Position numbers and translations under genes: made by a program. From NCBI GenBank assembly GCA_905182335.1, contig CAJJBE010000005.1:259005-323004 (forward strand): 64,000 nt of DNA, in the 5' to 3' direction. The notes below the pieces were generated by a model. That model saw only the letters and a list, made by a program, of their open reading frames with translations, ran no database searches and was not told the DNA's origin. Of this stretch, positions 53,486 to 61,617 are shown piece after piece; positions within the stretch are counted from its first letter, which is position 1; every line of letters begins with the position of its first letter. The DNA is from Flavobacteriales bacterium UBA4466. GTDB taxonomy: Bacteria; Bacteroidota; Bacteroidia; Flavobacteriales_D; Crocinitomicaceae.

Positions 53486-53516
53486 AAAAGCCGCTCAGTA
53501 ATGAGCGGCTTTTTTC
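53486..53516 (+). terminator. Intrinsic terminator of the hemE-ompA unit
   Basis: AAAAGCCGCTCA pairs perfectly with TGAGCGGCTTTT over a GTAA (GNRA-type) tetraloop, followed by a T run. Confidence 0.9.
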
Positions 53517-53526
53517 GTCCTTATTT

Positions 53527-54414
53527 ATGGTGATTATTGATACACATTTCGTGATTGAATTACAGGGAGACATCCGCTTCGTGGATTATGCTATTGGTAT
53601 ATTTCCTCAACTCCAAACCAAAAATTCCATTAAGAAGTCAATTAAGCGAAAGGAGTTGTTCTTGAATGATAACTTAGCTGTTCAAGGGGCGTGGATGAAA
53701 GAAAACGATAAGGTAGTATTGGTTGATCCTGGTCATCGATTACCAAAGCCATACGCTTGTGATATCGCTGTCATTTATGAAGATGATTATTTGGTTATTG
53801 TTAATAAGCCACCTGGTTTAACGGTGAGTGGGAACAGATATGAAACGTTAGAGAATGCGCTCGTTGATAAAGTGAAATTATCAACACAGCCTGATGCATG
53901 GAAATGGGTGAAACCTGTTCATAGATTAGATTCTGCAACATCTGGTTTAGTATTATTTTCCAAAACGGCAAATGTACATATTCAATTGGCTAAATTATTT
54001 GAAGGAAAACAGATTAAAAAGACCTATATAGCTTTGTTAACAGGCCATCAGTCGGAAGATATAATTATAGATTCACCTATAAATAATCAAGAAGCTATTT
54101 CAGAACTAAAAGTGATTGAGGTTATTGAATCACTCAGGAATGAGTTTCTAACCCTAGTTAAGTTTATGCCTAAAACAGGACGTACTCATCAATTAAGAAT
54201 TCATTCAAAGTCAATTGGTCATCCAATTGTTGGAGATAAAGCATATGGAGAAGAAGGAAACACCTTGTTGAAAAAAGGAATGTTCTTATCAGCGATTGAA
54301 TTGGAGTTCGTTCATCCCATTACATACAAAGAAATAAGAGTCTCCCTTGATATGCCGTATAAGTTTAAAACGCTGTTAGATCGAGAGACTCGTCGTTGGA
54401 ATAAGTACAATTAG
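53527..54414 (+). CDS. RluA-family pseudouridine synthase
   Basis: RNA-modifying enzyme of 295 aa that converts uridine to pseudouridine in rRNA or tRNA. A small S4-like N-terminal region (about 18-75) precedes the catalytic domain with IVNKPPGLTVSG, the catalytic Asp in HRLDSATSGLVLFSKT (about 137), KTYIALLTGH and the closing GRTHQLRIHSKSIGHPIVGD. The subtype (RluC/D/TruC) cannot be settled. The gene starts 10 bp after the preceding terminator and is convergent with hutD, with a hairpin between them. Confidence 0.92.
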   Translation: MVIIDTHFVIELQGDIRFVDYAIGIFPQLQTKNSIKKSIKRKELFLNDNLAVQGAWMKENDKVVLVDPGHRLPKPYACDIAVIYEDDYLVIVNKPPGLTVSGNRYETLENALVDKVKLSTQPDAWKWVKPVHRLDSATSGLVLFSKTANVHIQLAKLFEGKQIKKTYIALLTGHQSEDIIIDSPINNQEAISELKVIEVIESLRNEFLTLVKFMPKTGRTHQLRIHSKSIGHPIVGDKAYGEEGNTLLKKGMFLSAIELEFVHPITYKEIRVSLDMPYKFKTLLDRETRRWNKYN

Positions 54415-54415
54415 C

Positions 54416-54437
54416 TTCGCTAAATAGATTTAGCGAA
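54416..54437. terminator. Hairpin between the convergent RluA and hutD gene ends
   Basis: TTCGCTAAAT (54416-54425) and ATTTAGCGAA (54428-54437) are exact reverse complements with an AG centre. The hutD stop codon (54430-54432) lies in the right arm. No long T run follows in either direction, so it may act as a terminator or as a 3'-end stabiliser. Confidence 0.55.
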
Positions 54438-54984
54438 ACTCTACAACTACAATTAACGAATCCTCCATGACGTCAATATTGATGTAATTAAAATCTACAA
54501 TTAAGATGGAATCACCATTTGTCATTGTTTTATCTCCTAGTAGAACCTTTCCAGTACGGATGTGGATGAACGTATTTTTCTCAATACTATTTATTGAAAA
54601 GGATTGCCTTTTCCTCAACTGATAACCATTCAATATTCCTGAGCATTCGCCTTTGGTCATCAAGTTAAAATCAGTGACTTTACCCCAGCTTTTTGTTTTC
54701 CAATCTCCTGAAAAATTATCTTTTTCAAGTGGATTTAATATTGATTCATGATGTCCTTCATGTTTCAGGCGTAATTGTCCATTCAGTACCATTAATGTAC
54801 GGCTTACTCCAGGTAGTGAAGTAAATGTTGACGATTCTACCTCAACTGTTGCAATACTTAATCGTAAGGAATAGTTGCCTAACTTAAAATCAGAGCCTTC
54901 TGGGTAAATGAAAAGTTCAGAGCTCGTTCCTCCTGACCAATCTATTGTTTTTATTGAACTCGAAGAAAAAAAAACATAGTGCAT
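54430..54984 (-). CDS. hutD: HutD-family protein (Ves-like cupin)
   Basis: A 184-aa cytoplasmic double-cupin protein of the HutD/Ves family. It opens with the family block IKTIDWSGGTSSELFIYP and has the LRLSIATVEVESSTFTSLPGVSRTLMVLNG segment, both conserved in HutD. Its biochemical role is unknown; in other bacteria it is associated with control or capping of histidine utilisation. It is the last gene of the hutG-hutF-hutD run, with 1 bp to the hutF stop. Confidence 0.85.
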   Translation of the reverse strand: MHYVFFSSSSIKTIDWSGGTSSELFIYPEGSDFKLGNYSLRLSIATVEVESSTFTSLPGVSRTLMVLNGQLRLKHEGHHESILNPLEKDNFSGDWKTKSWGKVTDFNLMTKGECSGILNGYQLRKRQSFSINSIEKNTFIHIRTGKVLLGDKTMTNGDSILIVDFNYINIDVMEDSLIVVVEFR

Positions 54985-54985
54985 A

Positions 54986-56362
54986 TTAACGATTCTTTAA
55001 TTCATTTAGTGTTTTTATAAAGTTCAACTTTATTTCTTCTCCCCGGGTATGCCTACCATTAAAAGAAAGTAGTTTCCCATTTACAATTGTTCCAAGCTGA
55101 TGAGCTGAATCTGCTGTGTAAATAATAGTTGACGCTTTATTTTTATCAGATGCCGTCGCTATTAATGGAGAGTTAGCATCAATAATTGAAGCATTAAAGA
55201 AATCGCCAATCTTGAAATAATCTACTGAGAAATTATTCATAGCTTTTCTTCCAGATTTTAAACTCATGTCAATGGCGAACCTTCCGCTATCTCCATCTGT
55301 TTTAGCAAAAGTATCTCTATTATGTGTGATTAAGCGTTGACCATAATCTAATAAGCGAAGTTCTTCAAGTGGGTTAATTCCGATATGACTGTCAGTTCCA
55401 ATACTCCAGTTCCCTCCCGCTTTTTGAAAGTCAACCAATGGGAAGATACCATCACCTAAATTGCCCTCCGTTGTTGGACATAAAACTACATTTGCACCAC
55501 ATTGAGCAATCCCCTTTGTTTCTGAGTGTGTCAAGTGCGTTGCATGAACAAGGTGATAACGATCATTTAGAGAAACATTGTCCAATAACCATTCAACAGG
55601 GCGTTTACCCAGGTAAGCGAGGCTATCTTCAATTTCTTTCAATTGTTCTGATATGTGAATATGAAAAGGAATATCCTGTGGTCCTGATTTAGCTATTTCT
55701 GAGATATCTAAAGGGTCTACACCGCGCATGGAGTGAATACCAATACCAATATTTGCCCCAGAATAGTACTTACAAGCTTGGGCACTGGATTCCAATAATT
55801 TTAAATAAGCATCAATGGTAGGAGAGATGAACCTTTTTTGACCTTCAGCGGGCTCCTTTCCAAATCCTCCTTTTTGATAAAAAATAGGAATTAACGTAAT
55901 GTTTATCCCTGTGTTCTTTGCTGCAGCAATCATGCGACTACCCATTTCAGATAAGTTGTCATATTGATCGCCATTTTTATCGTGATGAACATAGTGGAAC
56001 TCAGCAACGTTTGTATAGCCATGACGGATCATTTCACTGTAAAGCATTGTTGCAATTGATTCCATTTGATCAGGATTCACATTCAATGCTAATTTATACA
56101 TCGCATCTCTCCACGACCAAAAATTATCTGAAGTATGTGATACATCATAAACTTCGGCTAAACCTGCCATTGCATATTGAAAGGCATGAGAATGAGCATT
56201 CTGAAAACCTGGGATAGCAAACCCATTTATTTTCGTTGCGATTGCTTGACTCTTATCTGTTTGAGATATTGAACTAATTTCACCTAATTTATCAGTAGAA
56301 ATAGTCACATCGTTATGCCAACCGTCGTTTTGTAAAATCCCTTTGAACTTGTAGTGATTCAT
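54986..56362 (-). CDS. hutF: Formimidoylglutamate deiminase
   Basis: Amidohydrolase of 458 aa that converts N-formimino-L-glutamate to N-formyl-L-glutamate and ammonia in the five-step histidine pathway. Metal ligands are visible in FQNAHSHAFQYAMAGL (HxH), HIHISEQ, a later LVHATHL, and the Asp in GTDSHIGINPLEELRLLDYGQ. The HISEQ and NPLEELR blocks distinguish HutF from guanine deaminases. It follows hutG with 11 bp between and abuts hutD. The upper-pathway genes hutH, hutU and hutI are not in the window. Confidence 0.93.
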   Translation of the reverse strand: MNHYKFKGILQNDGWHNDVTISTDKLGEISSISQTDKSQAIATKINGFAIPGFQNAHSHAFQYAMAGLAEVYDVSHTSDNFWSWRDAMYKLALNVNPDQMESIATMLYSEMIRHGYTNVAEFHYVHHDKNGDQYDNLSEMGSRMIAAAKNTGINITLIPIFYQKGGFGKEPAEGQKRFISPTIDAYLKLLESSAQACKYYSGANIGIGIHSMRGVDPLDISEIAKSGPQDIPFHIHISEQLKEIEDSLAYLGKRPVEWLLDNVSLNDRYHLVHATHLTHSETKGIAQCGANVVLCPTTEGNLGDGIFPLVDFQKAGGNWSIGTDSHIGINPLEELRLLDYGQRLITHNRDTFAKTDGDSGRFAIDMSLKSGRKAMNNFSVDYFKIGDFFNASIIDANSPLIATASDKNKASTIIYTADSAHQLGTIVNGKLLSFNGRHTRGEEIKLNFIKTLNELKNR

Positions 56363-56373
56363 GATTGATTCAA

Positions 56374-57183
56374 TTAAAGTGATTCCAATGTTTTGATTAA
56401 ATCATTGAATGTTCGTTTTAATACTGATCGAACAGCATTTGCTCTATCCTCATTAAATTCAGTTTCTGCATCATTCATGTATAATATTTTATTCATCTCT
56501 AGCTGTAGCGCATGAATATCATTTTTTGGTTTCCCGAAGTATCTGGTAATATGTCCACCTTTAAATGGTGTGTTATGATTGAGTCCATACTTATCTGAAT
56601 TCAATCCTTCTAATGCTGAATGAATTATACGTTTATTCGCTGTTGTTTCATCGTTATTACCTAAAATCATATCAGGAAAGACTTCCTTATGAATTGTAGG
56701 AACGAAATGTCGAATAGAGTGGGCGTCCCATAATAAGGCTTTTCCAAATTCTATTTTACGTTCATCTAAAAGGGATTGAACTTGTGAATAATAGGGCCAG
56801 TAATATTTTTCAAGTCTACGTTCTACTTCATTTTTATTTGGGATTTTGCTTTCTGATATGTAAATATCTTTTCCGAAAAAGTTGGTTGTAGTTGTCAGAC
56901 CTGTAATGATTCTACCATCGTTGTATAGAGGTTCACTTTCAGGATTACGGTTTAAATCAATAACCCATCGACTGTACTTTGCATAGATAATTGTAATTCC
57001 CATTTCTGAAGCAAAATTGTACAGTTCATGGACAAACCAATCAGTATCGTCAGGTGAAGCCATCATTTCTGGAACATAGTCGTTAGCTAATTCTTTAGGA
57101 AAATCAGTGCCGCAATGTGGAATACTTAAAATGAATGGTACTTTCTTACCCTTAGGTTCAATAACATGATATGGCTTACTCAT
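56374..57183 (-). CDS. hutG: N-formylglutamate deformylase/amidohydrolase
   Basis: Hydrolyses N-formyl-L-glutamate to glutamate and formate, the last step of the HutF route. The 269-aa product has the FGase signatures PFILSIPHCGTDFPKEL, VIDLNRNPESEPLYNDGRI, LLWDAHSIR and NHPFKGG-like NTPFKGGHITRYFGKP. The frame is open to 57216, but a TATTTTTG promoter box lies in that extension (57198-57205), and the ATG at 57183 gives the expected MSKPYHVIEP start. It heads the hutG-F-D operon. Confidence 0.92.
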   Translation of the reverse strand: MSKPYHVIEPKGKKVPFILSIPHCGTDFPKELANDYVPEMMASPDDTDWFVHELYNFASEMGITIIYAKYSRWVIDLNRNPESEPLYNDGRIITGLTTTTNFFGKDIYISESKIPNKNEVERRLEKYYWPYYSQVQSLLDERKIEFGKALLWDAHSIRHFVPTIHKEVFPDMILGNNDETTANKRIIHSALEGLNSDKYGLNHNTPFKGGHITRYFGKPKNDIHALQLEMNKILYMNDAETEFNEDRANAVRSVLKRTFNDLIKTLESL

Positions 57184-57197
57184 AATATGGGTTTTAA

Positions 57198-57205
57198 CAA
57201 AAATA
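57198..57205 (-). promoter_or_regulatory. Putative -7 promoter box (TATTTTTG) of the hutGFD operon
   Basis: Exact TAnnTTTG match on the reverse strand. Transcription would begin near 57191, leaving a leader of about eight bases before the ATG at 57183 and excluding the longer frame. Confidence 0.45.
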
Positions 57206-57302
57206 CAAGAAACCATGGAACTTCATCCTGCGTTTGAATATAAGATATAATATCCATTAGAAACCTCGGTGTAGTTCCTGATTATTGCTTTATCTTTATC
57301 CT

Positions 57303-58532
57303 GTGAAATTGAATCAATCACTTTTAATTATTGGAAAAGTTTGGCCAGAGCCAGCCTCTTCTGCTGCAGGTATTAGAATAATGCAACTAATTGATTTTTA
57401 TCAATCTAAGGAGTGTCATATTACGTTTGCTTCTACTGCAAAAGAAAGTGAATTTCAAATCGATTTGAAGGCCTTAGGCATTATTACAAAATTCATAGAA
57501 TTGAATTCGATTTCATTTGATGAGTTTGTGTGTAATTTAAATCCAGACATTGTACTTTTTGATCGATTCATGACTGAAGAGCAATTTGGTTGGCGAGTAA
57601 CCGAACAATGTCCAAATGCTTTCCGTATTCTAAATACAGAAGACCTTCATTTCTTAAGACGTGCGAGACAGTTAAGTATTAAAACGACGGGTAATTTAAA
57701 GAATATTGAATTACGTACAGACGATACAGTGCGAGAAATAGCTTCAATTTATAGAAGTGATCTAACCTTATTGGTTTCTGATGTTGAGATGGATATCCTG
57801 AACTCGGAGTTTCAAGTGCCAAAATCAATTCTATTTCATTTACCCGTTTTTTCTAAAAAGAATCTAGGATCAATACCTTCTTTTGATTCAAGGGAAGGGT
57901 TTATGTTTATCGGTAATTTTTATCATGAACCAAACTGGGATGCACTTCGTTTTTTAAAAGAATCAATTTGGCCAAAGATTAGGACAAAGTTACCTGAAGC
58001 AGTGTTGAATGTTTACGGTGCATATCCATCTCAAAAGGTATTGGATTTTCATAATCCTAGTCAAGGGTTCTTAATTCATGGAAGAGTCGATGATGCAATG
58101 AATGTTACGCTTAAATCAAAAGTTAGTTTAGCTCCACTAAGGTTTGGTGCTGGGATAAAGGGTAAATTATTAGAAGCTATGGCTGCAGGAACCCCATCAG
58201 TGACTACATTAATTGGTATAGAAGGCATGGCTGATGCGCAAAATTGGTGTGGTATAGTCACAGATAGTGTTGACGAGTTTGTAAATGGTGCTGTTTCTTT
58301 GTGTACGGATGAGATACTTTGGAATCAAGCTCAGCTAAAAGGATTTGAAATTCTCTTGAGTCGATTTGAACCGGAAATTCACCTTTCAAATTTTGAAAGC
58401 CGTTTAACATCGACTCAAGAGAATATTAAAGCGTATAGAAAGGAGCATTTTATTCAACAATTAGTCCAACATCAAACCCTCATGAGTAATCGTTTTTTGT
58501 CTAAATGGATTGAGGAAAAGAATAAGTCTTAG
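57303..58532 (+). CDS. Glycosyltransferase (GT4-like)
   Basis: A cytoplasmic, probably NDP-sugar-dependent GT-B enzyme of about 409 aa. It opens with NQSLLIIGKVWPEPASSAAGIRI, the N-terminal strand and loop of a GT4 fold; the C-terminal Rossmann half has GFMFIGNFYHEPNWDALRFL, VYGAYPS and SLAPLRFGAGIKGKLLEAMAAGTPSVTT, the last being the conserved acid-containing donor site. The best start is the GTG at 57303; the TTG at 57285 is possible. The acceptor is unknown, and no polysaccharide cluster surrounds it. It is divergent from hutG and convergent with the FKBP gene. Confidence 0.85.
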   Translation: MKLNQSLLIIGKVWPEPASSAAGIRIMQLIDFYQSKECHITFASTAKESEFQIDLKALGIITKFIELNSISFDEFVCNLNPDIVLFDRFMTEEQFGWRVTEQCPNAFRILNTEDLHFLRRARQLSIKTTGNLKNIELRTDDTVREIASIYRSDLTLLVSDVEMDILNSEFQVPKSILFHLPVFSKKNLGSIPSFDSREGFMFIGNFYHEPNWDALRFLKESIWPKIRTKLPEAVLNVYGAYPSQKVLDFHNPSQGFLIHGRVDDAMNVTLKSKVSLAPLRFGAGIKGKLLEAMAAGTPSVTTLIGIEGMADAQNWCGIVTDSVDEFVNGAVSLCTDEILWNQAQLKGFEILLSRFEPEIHLSNFESRLTSTQENIKAYRKEHFIQQLVQHQTLMSNRFLSKWIEEKNKS

Positions 58533-58552
58533 ACTGAATGTATATACTTAAA

Positions 58553-58999
58553 TTATAGAACATCTAAAAGAGCCACGTCAAAGATTAAAACAGAATTTGC
58601 TGGAATACCACCGGTAGCTTGACTTCCATATCCAAGTGCAGATGGTACAAGTAAAGTCCCGCTACCTCCTTCTTTAAAGTAAGGAATACCTTCGGTCCAC
58701 CCTGGGATTACACCACCTAAATTAAATGTAATTCCAGTTGAATTACTTTCATCGAAAATAGTACTATTTGTAAAATAACCTTTGTAATCAACTGTAACAG
58801 TTGAGCTAGAGTTACAACTTGCTCCTGTTCCTGGTTCTGTGATTACAAAATACAATCCAGAACCTGTCGCTGTTGCATTTAAATTATGGTCTGAAATATA
58901 TTGTGTTATAACCTCTTCATCTTGCTGAGCTTGTTTTTCAGCTTTGTTACATGAAGTCAGTAATAATCCAAAGATGAGAAGTGAGAGTATTTTTTTCAT
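58553..58999 (-). CDS. FKBP-type peptidyl-prolyl isomerase lipoprotein
   Basis: A 148-aa exported folding catalyst. The N-terminus MKKILSLLIFGLLLTSCNK has a lipobox (LTSC). The FKBP domain (about 45-148) has VTVDYKGYFTNSTIFDES, FNLGGVIPGWTEGIPYFKEGGSGTLLVPSALGYGSQATGGIPANSVLIFDV, the complete prolyl-isomerase core with the VIPGW and YG signatures. Lipoproteins of this type likely help outer-membrane or periplasmic protein folding. The IS6 element starts 83 bp upstream of its start, so its native upstream control region may have been displaced. Confidence 0.92.
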   Translation of the reverse strand: MKKILSLLIFGLLLTSCNKAEKQAQQDEEVITQYISDHNLNATATGSGLYFVITEPGTGASCNSSSTVTVDYKGYFTNSTIFDESNSTGITFNLGGVIPGWTEGIPYFKEGGSGTLLVPSALGYGSQATGGIPANSVLIFDVALLDVL

Positions 59000-59081
59000 A
59001 GTATAAAAGTGGTGTAAAAGGTTTTAAAAAGCAAAAACTGTTAGGTCTATTAAAAAAAAAAGTTCGAAAAGAAGATATTGA

Positions 59082-59098
59082 GGTTCTGTCGCATTAAT
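59082..59098 (+). repeat. Left terminal inverted repeat of the IS6 element
   Basis: GGTTCTGTCGCATTAAT, identical to the reverse complement of 59852-59868. Confidence 0.92.
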
Positions 59099-59146
59099 TC
59101 TATTCAAAGTTAAGATACTTATCTTGGCAATCACAATTCTAAAGAT

Positions 59147-59815
59147 ATGTTCAAACATCACCGTTTTCCAAAATCGATCATTTTACAAGCCGTTTATTTC
59201 AAATTGAGATTTACCTTGAGCTACAGAGATGTGGAAGAGTTGTTACAAATCAGGTGTGTTGAAGTTGATCATTCTACAATTCAGAGATGGGTGTTTAAGT
59301 TTAGTCCAGAGGTTGAAAAGAATATGAACAAAAGAAAACGGCAGGTGGGTTCAAGTTGGCGAATGGATGAAACCTATATTAAAGTGGGTGGTAAGGACCG
59401 CTATCTTTATCGAGCCGTAGATAAGTTTGGAAATACAGTAGACTTCTTGCTAACCAAACGTAGAATGAAGGGCTCAGCGCAAAAGTTTCTAAACAAAGCT
59501 ATAGGTAATAATAGTAAACCAAGAGTAATTAATATCGATAAGAGTGGTGCGAACAAATCAGGAATCCGTTCAATTAATCGTGAGCTGTTGACCGTGAAAA
59601 AAATCAAAATCCGACAATGTAAATACTTAAACAATATAGTAGAACAAGACCACCGAAATATAAAGAGGCGGATATCGATAGATACAGGCTTCAAGGAGTT
59701 TGAGTCAGCACAACGCACCTTGGCAGGTATCGAAGTTGTCAACATTATTGGGAAGGGTCAAATCGCTGATTCGAGAAAAACAACGTTCAAGATTTTTTGT
59801 TCTTTAGCAGCATAA
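59147..59815 (+). CDS. IS6-family DDE transposase
   Basis: A 222-aa transposase that moves the element by a replicative cointegrate route in this family. It has an N-terminal helix-turn-helix (SYRDVEELLQIRCVEVDHSTIQRWV spans it), the first catalytic Asp74 in WRMDETYIKV, the second Asp131 in VINIDKSG and Glu166 in NNIVEQDHR, with the 34-residue D-to-E spacing expected for IS6. The KRR following the Glu provides the usual basic residue. The reading frame is intact, so the element is probably active or recently active. Confidence 0.94.
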   Translation: MFKHHRFPKSIILQAVYFKLRFTLSYRDVEELLQIRCVEVDHSTIQRWVFKFSPEVEKNMNKRKRQVGSSWRMDETYIKVGGKDRYLYRAVDKFGNTVDFLLTKRRMKGSAQKFLNKAIGNNSKPRVINIDKSGANKSGIRSINRELLTVKKIKIRQCKYLNNIVEQDHRNIKRRISIDTGFKEFESAQRTLAGIEVVNIIGKGQIADSRKTTFKIFCSLAA

Positions 59816-59851
59816 TTCATCCCGAATCACTAAATTTCAGAATCAGATGTG

Positions 59852-59868
59852 ATTAATGCGACAGAACC
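59852..59868 (-). repeat. Right terminal inverted repeat of the IS6 element
   Basis: Reverse complement of the left repeat. It contains an ATG (59856) that runs in frame into the next gene. Confidence 0.92.
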
Positions 59869-59882
59869 TAAAGCGTAAATAT

Positions 59883-60374
59883 ATGATTGAATCGTTATTG
59901 GAATATATTAAAGCGAATAACCTCATCTGTGATATTGAAGATGTTTTAGATGTGTTAAATTATGAACCAGATGATGAGGAAAAAGAAATTGATTTAGATG
60001 TACTAATCAAAATTGCTGTTCAATCAGCTTATGAAAATGACACATTAGAAGGTTTCTTTTTAGAACATTGGGAAGAATTCCAAGAAGGAAAATGGTTGGT
60101 CGATGCAAAACTGAAAGGAGGTGGATACACAACAACTTTTGATTTATGTAGAATAAATTCGCTAAACAGTTACTATTATAAAGTTTTTGGAGTAGGTATT
60201 GACGCAGAGTGTTGGGATACAAGCGGTTTTTATGAAATAACAGATTGTGAAGAAGACGCACGTGTAATTGAAACGTTTAAAGATAGAGCGCTAGAGATCT
60301 ATGGAGGTGATTTGAATGCTGAAGAGATTAATAATAGTGGCTTTGTAATAAATTTCACTTTCAATGAAGACTAA
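59883..60374 (+). CDS. Hypothetical acidic protein, possibly 5'-affected by the IS
   Basis: I do not recognise this family. From the ATG at 59883 it is 163 aa and strongly acidic (EPDDEEKEIDLDV, EDARVIETF), with no signal peptide, membrane helix or cysteine motif. Predicted strands around GGGYTTTFDLCRINSLNSYYYKVFG suggest a small alpha/beta domain. The same frame is open upstream into the IS6 right end, with an ATG at 59856 inside the inverted repeat, so the IS could supply a start or could have removed an original N-terminus. It begins 14 bp after the element. Acidic small proteins are common among immunity or anti-restriction factors, but nothing here supports such a role directly. Confidence 0.65.
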   Translation: MIESLLEYIKANNLICDIEDVLDVLNYEPDDEEKEIDLDVLIKIAVQSAYENDTLEGFFLEHWEEFQEGKWLVDAKLKGGGYTTTFDLCRINSLNSYYYKVFGVGIDAECWDTSGFYEITDCEEDARVIETFKDRALEIYGGDLNAEEINNSGFVINFTFNED

Positions 60375-60428
60375 GAATAAATATTCCTTTGAATTGTAAG
60401 TATTCAAAGGGTTTTATGAAAAAAAAAT

Positions 60429-60977
60429 ATGAAAAACGAAATCATTATACTTGATATAGAAACTACAGGTTTAGACCCTAATCAAGATTTTATTCTTGAA
60501 CTTGGAATGGTAGAGCTCAATCTAGATAATGGCGGGATTACAGAGCTGTTTAATCAAGTTTTTAAGGACCCTTACTTAACTGCAAGACATCATAAATCTT
60601 GGATTTTTGAAAATGGGTTTATGGATATAGAAGAGATTAGAACCGCTTTCCCATTGTCTGAGTACTTTGATGAGATTCAATCCATAATGAATCCTTATAA
60701 GGGTAGAATAACAGCATGGAATAGAGATTTTGATAGTAAGTTCTTAATAAAGAGTGGTTTTGACTTAGGGGCTGATATTTTATGCCCAATGAAACAAAGT
60801 GTTGATTTCTTTAAGATTGAAGGTAATTATGGATATAAATGGGCAAAAGCCCAGGAAGCTTGGGATATATTATTTCCAGAAACACCTAAAATAGAAAAGC
60901 ACAGAGGTCTTGATGATTCTAAAATGGAAGCTGCTATAATTTATGAGTTATATAAAAGAGGGGTGATACAGTTTTGA
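60429..60977 (+). CDS. DEDDh-family 3'-5' exonuclease
   Basis: A 182-aa stand-alone exonuclease of the DnaQ/RNase T superfamily. ExoI motif is ILDIETTGLDP (Asp9, Glu11), ExoII is AWNRDFDSKFL (Asp near 98) and ExoIII is KHRGLDDSKMEA, where the His and Asp complete the DEDDh site. Substrate (DNA proofreading, RNA trimming or oligonucleotide clearance) cannot be told. It lies 55 bp after the acidic unknown gene and 30 bp before the scramblase-like gene on the same strand; this small run follows the IS and may be accessory. Confidence 0.88.
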   Translation: MKNEIIILDIETTGLDPNQDFILELGMVELNLDNGGITELFNQVFKDPYLTARHHKSWIFENGFMDIEEIRTAFPLSEYFDEIQSIMNPYKGRITAWNRDFDSKFLIKSGFDLGADILCPMKQSVDFFKIEGNYGYKWAKAQEAWDILFPETPKIEKHRGLDDSKMEAAIIYELYKRGVIQF

Positions 60978-61007
60978 CTAAAAAATAAATAATTAAAAAA
61001 TATAATC

Positions 61008-61595
61008 ATGAACTCAATTTTAAATCGAAATTTATTTTTTGTAAAGGAACACGTTGGAATGTTCAAGGCTGCAAATAATTACGACATCTATAATCCAGAC
61101 GATCAAGAAATGATAATGAGCTGTCGTGAAGAAAAACTTGGTTTTTTTACTAAGCTATTAAGGTTTACAGATTATAAAAGGATGACTCCCTTCAATGTGG
61201 AAATAAAAACTCATTCTGGAGAAAAAGTATTAACTGTAAAAAGAGGTATATCCATCATTCTTTCCACAGTTGATGTTTTGGATGAAAACGATAACCTAGT
61301 TGGGAAATTCAAACAGAAATTCTTTTCTATAGGAGGTAAATTTAATGTTCTTGATGCTAATGAAAATCTTCTGTGTAAACTTCAGGGTAAGTGGACAAGT
61401 TGGGATTTCAAATTTGTAAAAGAAAACAATGAGTATGGTCATGTAAGTAAAAAATGGGCTGGATTAGGCAAAGAAATGTTTACCAGTGCCGACAATTATA
61501 TGCTCGAAATTAACGATACGGTTCCAAAAGATGATCCTCTGAGAATTTTAATTCTTGCGGCAGTAGTCTGTATCGACATGGTATTGAAGGAATAA
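61008..61595 (+). CDS. LURP-one/phospholipid-scramblase-related protein
   Basis: A 195-aa protein of the Tubby-like/LURP-one/scramblase superfamily. The pattern is a repeated beta-strand module: NSILNRNLFFVKEH, MFKAANNYDIYNP, a middle LTVKRGISIILSTVDVLDENDNLVGKFKQK and KFNVLDANENLLCKLQGKW, then a closing hydrophobic helix (LRILILAAVVCIDMVLKE), which in scramblases is the buried C-terminal helix. The biochemical function in bacteria is unknown. The final helix is followed directly by the stop, with no basic tail. Confidence 0.8.
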   Translation: MNSILNRNLFFVKEHVGMFKAANNYDIYNPDDQEMIMSCREEKLGFFTKLLRFTDYKRMTPFNVEIKTHSGEKVLTVKRGISIILSTVDVLDENDNLVGKFKQKFFSIGGKFNVLDANENLLCKLQGKWTSWDFKFVKENNEYGHVSKKWAGLGKEMFTSADNYMLEINDTVPKDDPLRILILAAVVCIDMVLKE

Positions 61596-61617
61596 CTAGT
61601 TATAAAAAAAAAACTAA

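Larger units (their letters stand above)
59082..59868 (+). mobile_element. IS6-family insertion sequence (787 bp)
   Basis: A complete element bounded by 17-bp perfect inverted repeats GGTTCTGTCGCATTAAT (59082-59098 and, inverted, 59852-59868), with a single transposase gene between them. The GGTTCTGT tip and the size are typical of IS6/IS26. The flanking octamers (GATATTGA on the left, TAAAGCGT on the right) do not match, so no 8-bp target duplication is present. Confidence 0.92.

Noticed and set aside
59407-59745. 112-codon reverse frame inside the IS6 transposase
   Set aside because: Antisense to an intact DDE transposase and lacking recognisable motifs.
59074-59876. 8-bp target duplication around the IS6 element
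   Set aside because: The octamers GATATTGA and TAAAGCGT do not match, so none can be claimed.
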